A stretch of DNA of 64,000 nt. It comes from Seriola aureovittata. Its lineage: Eukaryota; Chordata; Actinopteri; Carangiformes; Carangidae. The position numbers were made by a program, and so were the translations under genes. Positions 61,222-64,000 of this stretch are shown here, piece after piece. Below the pieces are notes generated by a model, which had not been told where the DNA came from, made no database searches, and saw only the letters and a list, made by a program, of their open reading frames with translations. The stretch lies in NCBI RefSeq assembly GCF_021018895.1, contig NC_079377.1, positions 6,020,501 to 6,084,500 on the forward strand. The letters run 5' to 3'. Numbering within the stretch: the first letter of the stretch is position 1; every line of letters begins with the position of its first letter.

Positions 61222-63789
61222 GTGTGTCAGGTCACAGCTAGTGTGATCTGCTCTGCCTGCAGACACACGTGTTAACTGACCACTGCTGACCTGTGGTGAG
61301 AGTAGTGTCAGTGTCAGTGAAGACAGTGTCTTGGGAATGTGTCCATGTGCATGTGTGATATATTTCTATGAGTAAGTCTGATTTCTCTCAGACAGAAAAA
61401 AATGAATTTCAGGCAAACCAGCAAATGTTTTGTTTTTAAAGTCATTGGTGATGGATGGATGACTGACAAAAATTACCTACAACTTGTTCATCTTCAGTAA
61501 AGCCATGTAAAGATCCTCTTTATGACAGGAAGCATCAGGAATTTTGAGAAACACTACCACTGACAATAGTGGCTAAAGACAAAGGCATAATATCATCATA
61601 ATACATTATTTAGGTATGTTGTTGTTAGTTGATGATTTATTTAGTTGATTATTTATGATAATTAGTTATTGATGGGGTTGTTATGTTGAAACACATGTCG
61701 CTCATTTAAGGCCAGAAATGAGCACTTCATCCTGGCTCATTGCATCATATTGTGGTGTAACTTGCATTGGAAATGTACTGTGCACCTCTCAGCAGTCAAT
61801 AAAAGATATTTATCAAGCATGTGTTCATGTCCCTCCAGGAGCAGCAGAGGAAGGGTGTGATTGTGGCCACTGACTGTAACTTCTCCATGGCTGTGGCTCA
61901 CCACGCAGTGGAGCTGAAGATCCCGATGTTCGTCATCATGCCGTCGTGCGTCTCCTCACCTCGCCTCAGGATCTACAGAGACTATGGCGCCATGGTCATC
62001 TCCTACGGCAGCACCGGCCACGATTCCCAGAACCACGCCCGCCATCTTGCCAAAGAGAATGGATACCTCTATGTGGAAGAGTCAGTCCCACTAACATTGA
62101 CCTTGAAATTTAATGTAGCAGAGTTGAGAATATGCATGTGCTGAACATGCTGCAAGCCACTGCACTACCAGCAACACTGATATAGGTTTAAAAATCACTT
62201 TGACGGTTTCCTGGGAGAGTCATTTTTCAAATCATAAAATATCTGCTTATTTGCTGAATCTATCGTAGAAGAAAAGTTCTTTTACTGTAGTCTGCATGTT
62301 AGCATAGTAAGTTGCATGACTGAGCATCAGAATAATCAGAATGATAAAGACGCACTCTGGAAAAAATACAGTATGTTTAAATTCACTATATCTTCTATAA
62401 TCTGCTTTTCACCTGCATCATACAGGCATAATTTGAAGTAAGTGATTTGAAAAATGTCAAATCAATGTCTTTCACGGCAGACATTTAGATTTGTCTGGGC
62501 AGAAAAAGCTCAGCTTTAACAAATCACAGTATGCACCAGTCAGTGTCAGACAGGTCAAAACTTCTGTCATGAAACAGGTTTATTCTCTCACAGCGGGAGG
62601 ATCCCACCACTATACACTGTGAACTCTTTAGGGACTTTTAGGTGTTTATAGTTTATGGTAAAAATTTCCTAAAGTCCCAGAGTCTCAGAGAGGAGCTGAT
62701 ACGCACATTTCCCAAAACTCAACTACGTGTTCTGTTGAAGTATGCCTCAAGCAAGTTATTTGGAGGCAGGTTTGAAAGATAAACATAATACATGTACAGG
62801 AGAAACAGCCACACAAATGGACCTTCTCCAGGCTGCCTACATGCAGCTTGGAGAAGCATAATTCCACTTTACTGTGTAGCTCCGGAGCAGATTCAGCATA
62901 ACACCTTAACACAGTGGGAACAGTGCCACCCTTTAATGCAGCAACCCCTTTATATGAAGCTTAAATCCACCTTAACAGTGGTACAATAAGAGAAGACTCA
63001 TAACTCAGTAGTGTCAGTGACACAGCTGCCTACAGGTTTGGTAACATTAGCCATAAACTACTGGTCATTCCAGACCAGTAGTTTATGGGAGCAAAACCCT
63101 TGAATATATTGAATTAAGCAGCAAAGCATTTAAGTCTTATGAATACATCTTTTCATTTGTAAAAAAAAAAAAAGTGTAACTTTTCAAACTGTTCTTTCAA
63201 AAGTTACATAATTTCACTTTAAATCCTTTTCCATTTTTCTACTGAAAGTAGATGATTTAAATAGTGAATAGAGAGAACTAACACTTAAGAGCCATTTCAT
63301 GCAAATGCAGCTATAGCACACACTGAACTTCACTGGTTATGTAACACTAAGGTTACTTTTGAGTACTGTAATGGAAGCTGGGAAGGACCTGAAATCACTT
63401 TTCTAACACAATTTCCCATTATTTGAAAACAAAGAGGAGTGAATTACTTCTCTCATATGTTGAAACATGTCTGGTGTCTGTTCACAGTGTAGAGAAACAA
63501 GGATGAGACTTGGTATAAAGACAGAAAACTCATGAAACCTTTAGGTCTGCTTAACATCATGTTGCTCTGCAGCCCTTCACCTCATCAGTTCTTCCTTTCT
63601 TTTTCCTTTTTTCCGATGCCCAGAGATGAAAGCGCAGCGTACCTGGCCGGACTGGGCACTGTGGGCATGGAAATCTATGAACAAGTGCCCAAACTGGATG
63701 CAGTGGTTGTTCCTGCAGCTGGACAGTATGGTCTACTGGCTGGCACCGCCGCAGCCATCAAACACCTCAACTCACAGACTCTTGTCATA
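56262..63789 (+). CDS. Threonine dehydratase/serine racemase-like PLP enzyme with N-terminal hydrophobic segment, 3'-truncated by window
   Basis: Joined CDS: 56262-56971, 59631-59958, 61043-61159, 61839-62080, 63624-63789, continuing beyond the window. Phases agree and give 521 residues so far. Residues 1-200 are Ser/Pro-rich, and about 201-219 form a hydrophobic stretch (ALVDLLLRLVLYFVLLPIV). From about 325 the protein follows the fold-type II PLP family: LRFEDISAAAFRIQSGIQKT, then TGSVKERG with the Schiff-base lysine at 372 (codon 61118-61120), TDCNFSMAV (asparagine loop, Asn399), LAGLGTVGMEI, and VVVPAAGQYGLLAG where family members have a Gly4 phosphate loop. Relatives eliminate ammonia from threonine or serine, or racemise serine. 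The altered loops make this activity uncertain. I do not know a gene symbol. Confidence 0.8.
56972..59630 (+). other. PLP-enzyme gene intron 1
   Basis: A 2.7 kb GT-AG intron with a short TG run near 58488. No repeat or exon was recognised. Confidence 0.7.
59631..59958 (+). CDS. PLP-enzyme gene exon 2: linker and start of catalytic domain
   Basis: The acceptor is atgactcag and the donor ACG|GTAAAC. The exon encodes EELHLGPSQPGASYKCCPIS through VVGGPEIMLMDPPKTRRVSE and LRFEDISAAAFRIQSGIQKT. The last part corresponds to the helix that opens the threonine dehydratase/serine racemase fold. The residues before it have no counterpart that I recognise. Confidence 0.85.
60138..60186. repeat. Perfect 19-bp hairpin with 11-base loop
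   Basis: The arm at 60138-60156 (gacaatttctattctattg) is exactly reverse-complementary to 60168-60186. It lies in an intron of the PLP-enzyme gene. Confidence 0.95.
60605..60635. repeat. (TA)n microsatellite
   Basis: About 15 TA units within AT-rich intron 2. Confidence 0.96.
61043..61159 (+). CDS. PLP-enzyme gene exon 3: Schiff-base lysine
   Basis: The acceptor is gtgtgtgcag and the donor CAG|GTAAAA. The exon has 39 codons in phase 0 and encodes YSRLSKQYGMEIYLKKEHLH then YTGSVKERGVLYLLTSLTQ. The TGSVK lysine is the expected PLP anchor; Glu follows it where relatives have Ile or another hydrophobic residue (KIRG). Confidence 0.92.
61160..61838 (+). other. PLP-enzyme gene intron 3
   Basis: A 679-base GT-AG intron that begins with a GA array eight bases after the exon boundary. 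The rest is plain. Confidence 0.8.
61169..61220. repeat. (GA)26 microsatellite beside a 5' splice site
   Basis: An uninterrupted 52-base GA run starting nine bases after the donor of exon 3. Confidence 0.97.
61839..62080 (+). CDS. PLP-enzyme gene exon 4: asparagine-loop region
   Basis: The acceptor is ccctccag and the donor GA|GTCAGT. The exon encodes EQQRKGVIVATDCNFSMAVA, then HHAVELKIPMFVIMP, RIYRDYGAMVISYGSTGHDS and KENGYLYVE. TDCNFSMAV stands where serine racemase has SSGNHGQAL: the asparagine is kept, but Ser-Gly-Asn-His is not. Confidence 0.93.
62081..63623 (+). other. PLP-enzyme gene intron 4
   Basis: A 1.5 kb intron with donor GTCAGT and a pyrimidine-rich 3' end. It contains a perfect 16-bp hairpin (63051-63088) and no recognised exon. 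Confidence 0.8.
63051..63088. repeat. Perfect 16-bp hairpin with 6-base loop
   Basis: The arm at 63051-63066 (ccataaactactggtc) is exactly reverse-complementary to 63073-63088, with an ATTCCA loop. This is the second such hairpin in introns of the same gene. Confidence 0.95.
63624..63789 (+). CDS. PLP-enzyme gene exon 5: phosphate-loop region
   Basis: The acceptor is gatgcccag and the donor is taken as ATA|GTAGGT. The exon encodes (E)DESAAYLAGLGTVGMEIYEQ then VPKLDAVVVPAAGQYGLLAG and AAIKHLNSQTLVI. The next exon should start with the Gly-Val-Glu-Pro strand and lies past the window. Confidence 0.9.
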
Positions 63790-64000
63790 GTAGGTTGATG
63801 CAGAGATGTTTAACTTTTGGGATTAATGGAAACTTAACTACAATGCCTGTCATGTATAAGATGAGCAGATTTGTAGCCTCTGTCTGACACCAGTATTGTT
63901 AGTGCTGTGTCTTAAAACGAGGTCACATTTCTTGTACACCCTCACTTCTTATTTCAAACAAGAAATTGCTACTTGCCACCTACATCTCTCTGATGGTGAT
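63790..64000 (+). other. PLP-enzyme gene intron 5 (start)
   Basis: The intron after exon 5, cut by the window edge. No further coding sequence is seen. Confidence 0.7.

Overview
The window looks like nuclear DNA from a ray-finned fish, most likely a percomorph teleost. It has short conserved exons with GT-AG introns of 0.1-8 kb, many long CA/TG and GA/TC microsatellites, a tRNA-derived SINE, a decayed Tc1-type transposase, a decayed LINE reverse transcriptase and several dispersed repeats I recognise from percomorph genomes. There are no operons, ribosome binding sites, CRISPR arrays or prokaryotic features. The species cannot be named from the sequence.

Three protein genes are supported. 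(1) stk32c, plus strand, ten exons from 16196 to 39546: the serine/threonine kinase YANK3/STK32C without its first coding exon(s), which should lie upstream. The visible part is 399 codons and runs from just after the glycine-rich loop to the stop. (2) A plac9-like gene, minus strand, three coding exons from 49442 down to 44192: a 101-residue small secreted protein with signal peptide and short coiled coil. It is convergent with stk32c. (3) A plus-strand gene from 56262 running off the right edge: a fold-type II PLP enzyme related to threonine dehydratase and serine racemase. It carries a 237-residue Ser/Pro-rich N-terminal extension with a hydrophobic segment. Five exons (521 residues) are visible.

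Layout: 1-16195 is stk32c upstream or intron sequence with repeats and no recognised exon. 16196-39546 is the body of stk32c. 39547-44191 is its 3' UTR or intergenic DNA, with two candidate poly(A) signals. 44192-49442 is plac9. 49443-56261 is intergenic and holds the Tc1 relic and large microsatellites. 56262-64000 is the PLP-enzyme gene.

The genes do not form an obvious pathway. The observation most worth a second look is the PLP enzyme: it keeps the Schiff-base lysine context but has altered asparagine-loop and glycine-loop motifs, plus the N-terminal extension with a possible membrane anchor. A second theme is a set of perfect 16-19 bp stem-loops, two of them in introns of that same gene. 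All exon calls are manual: splice phases were checked for consistency, but no alignment or RNA evidence was available.
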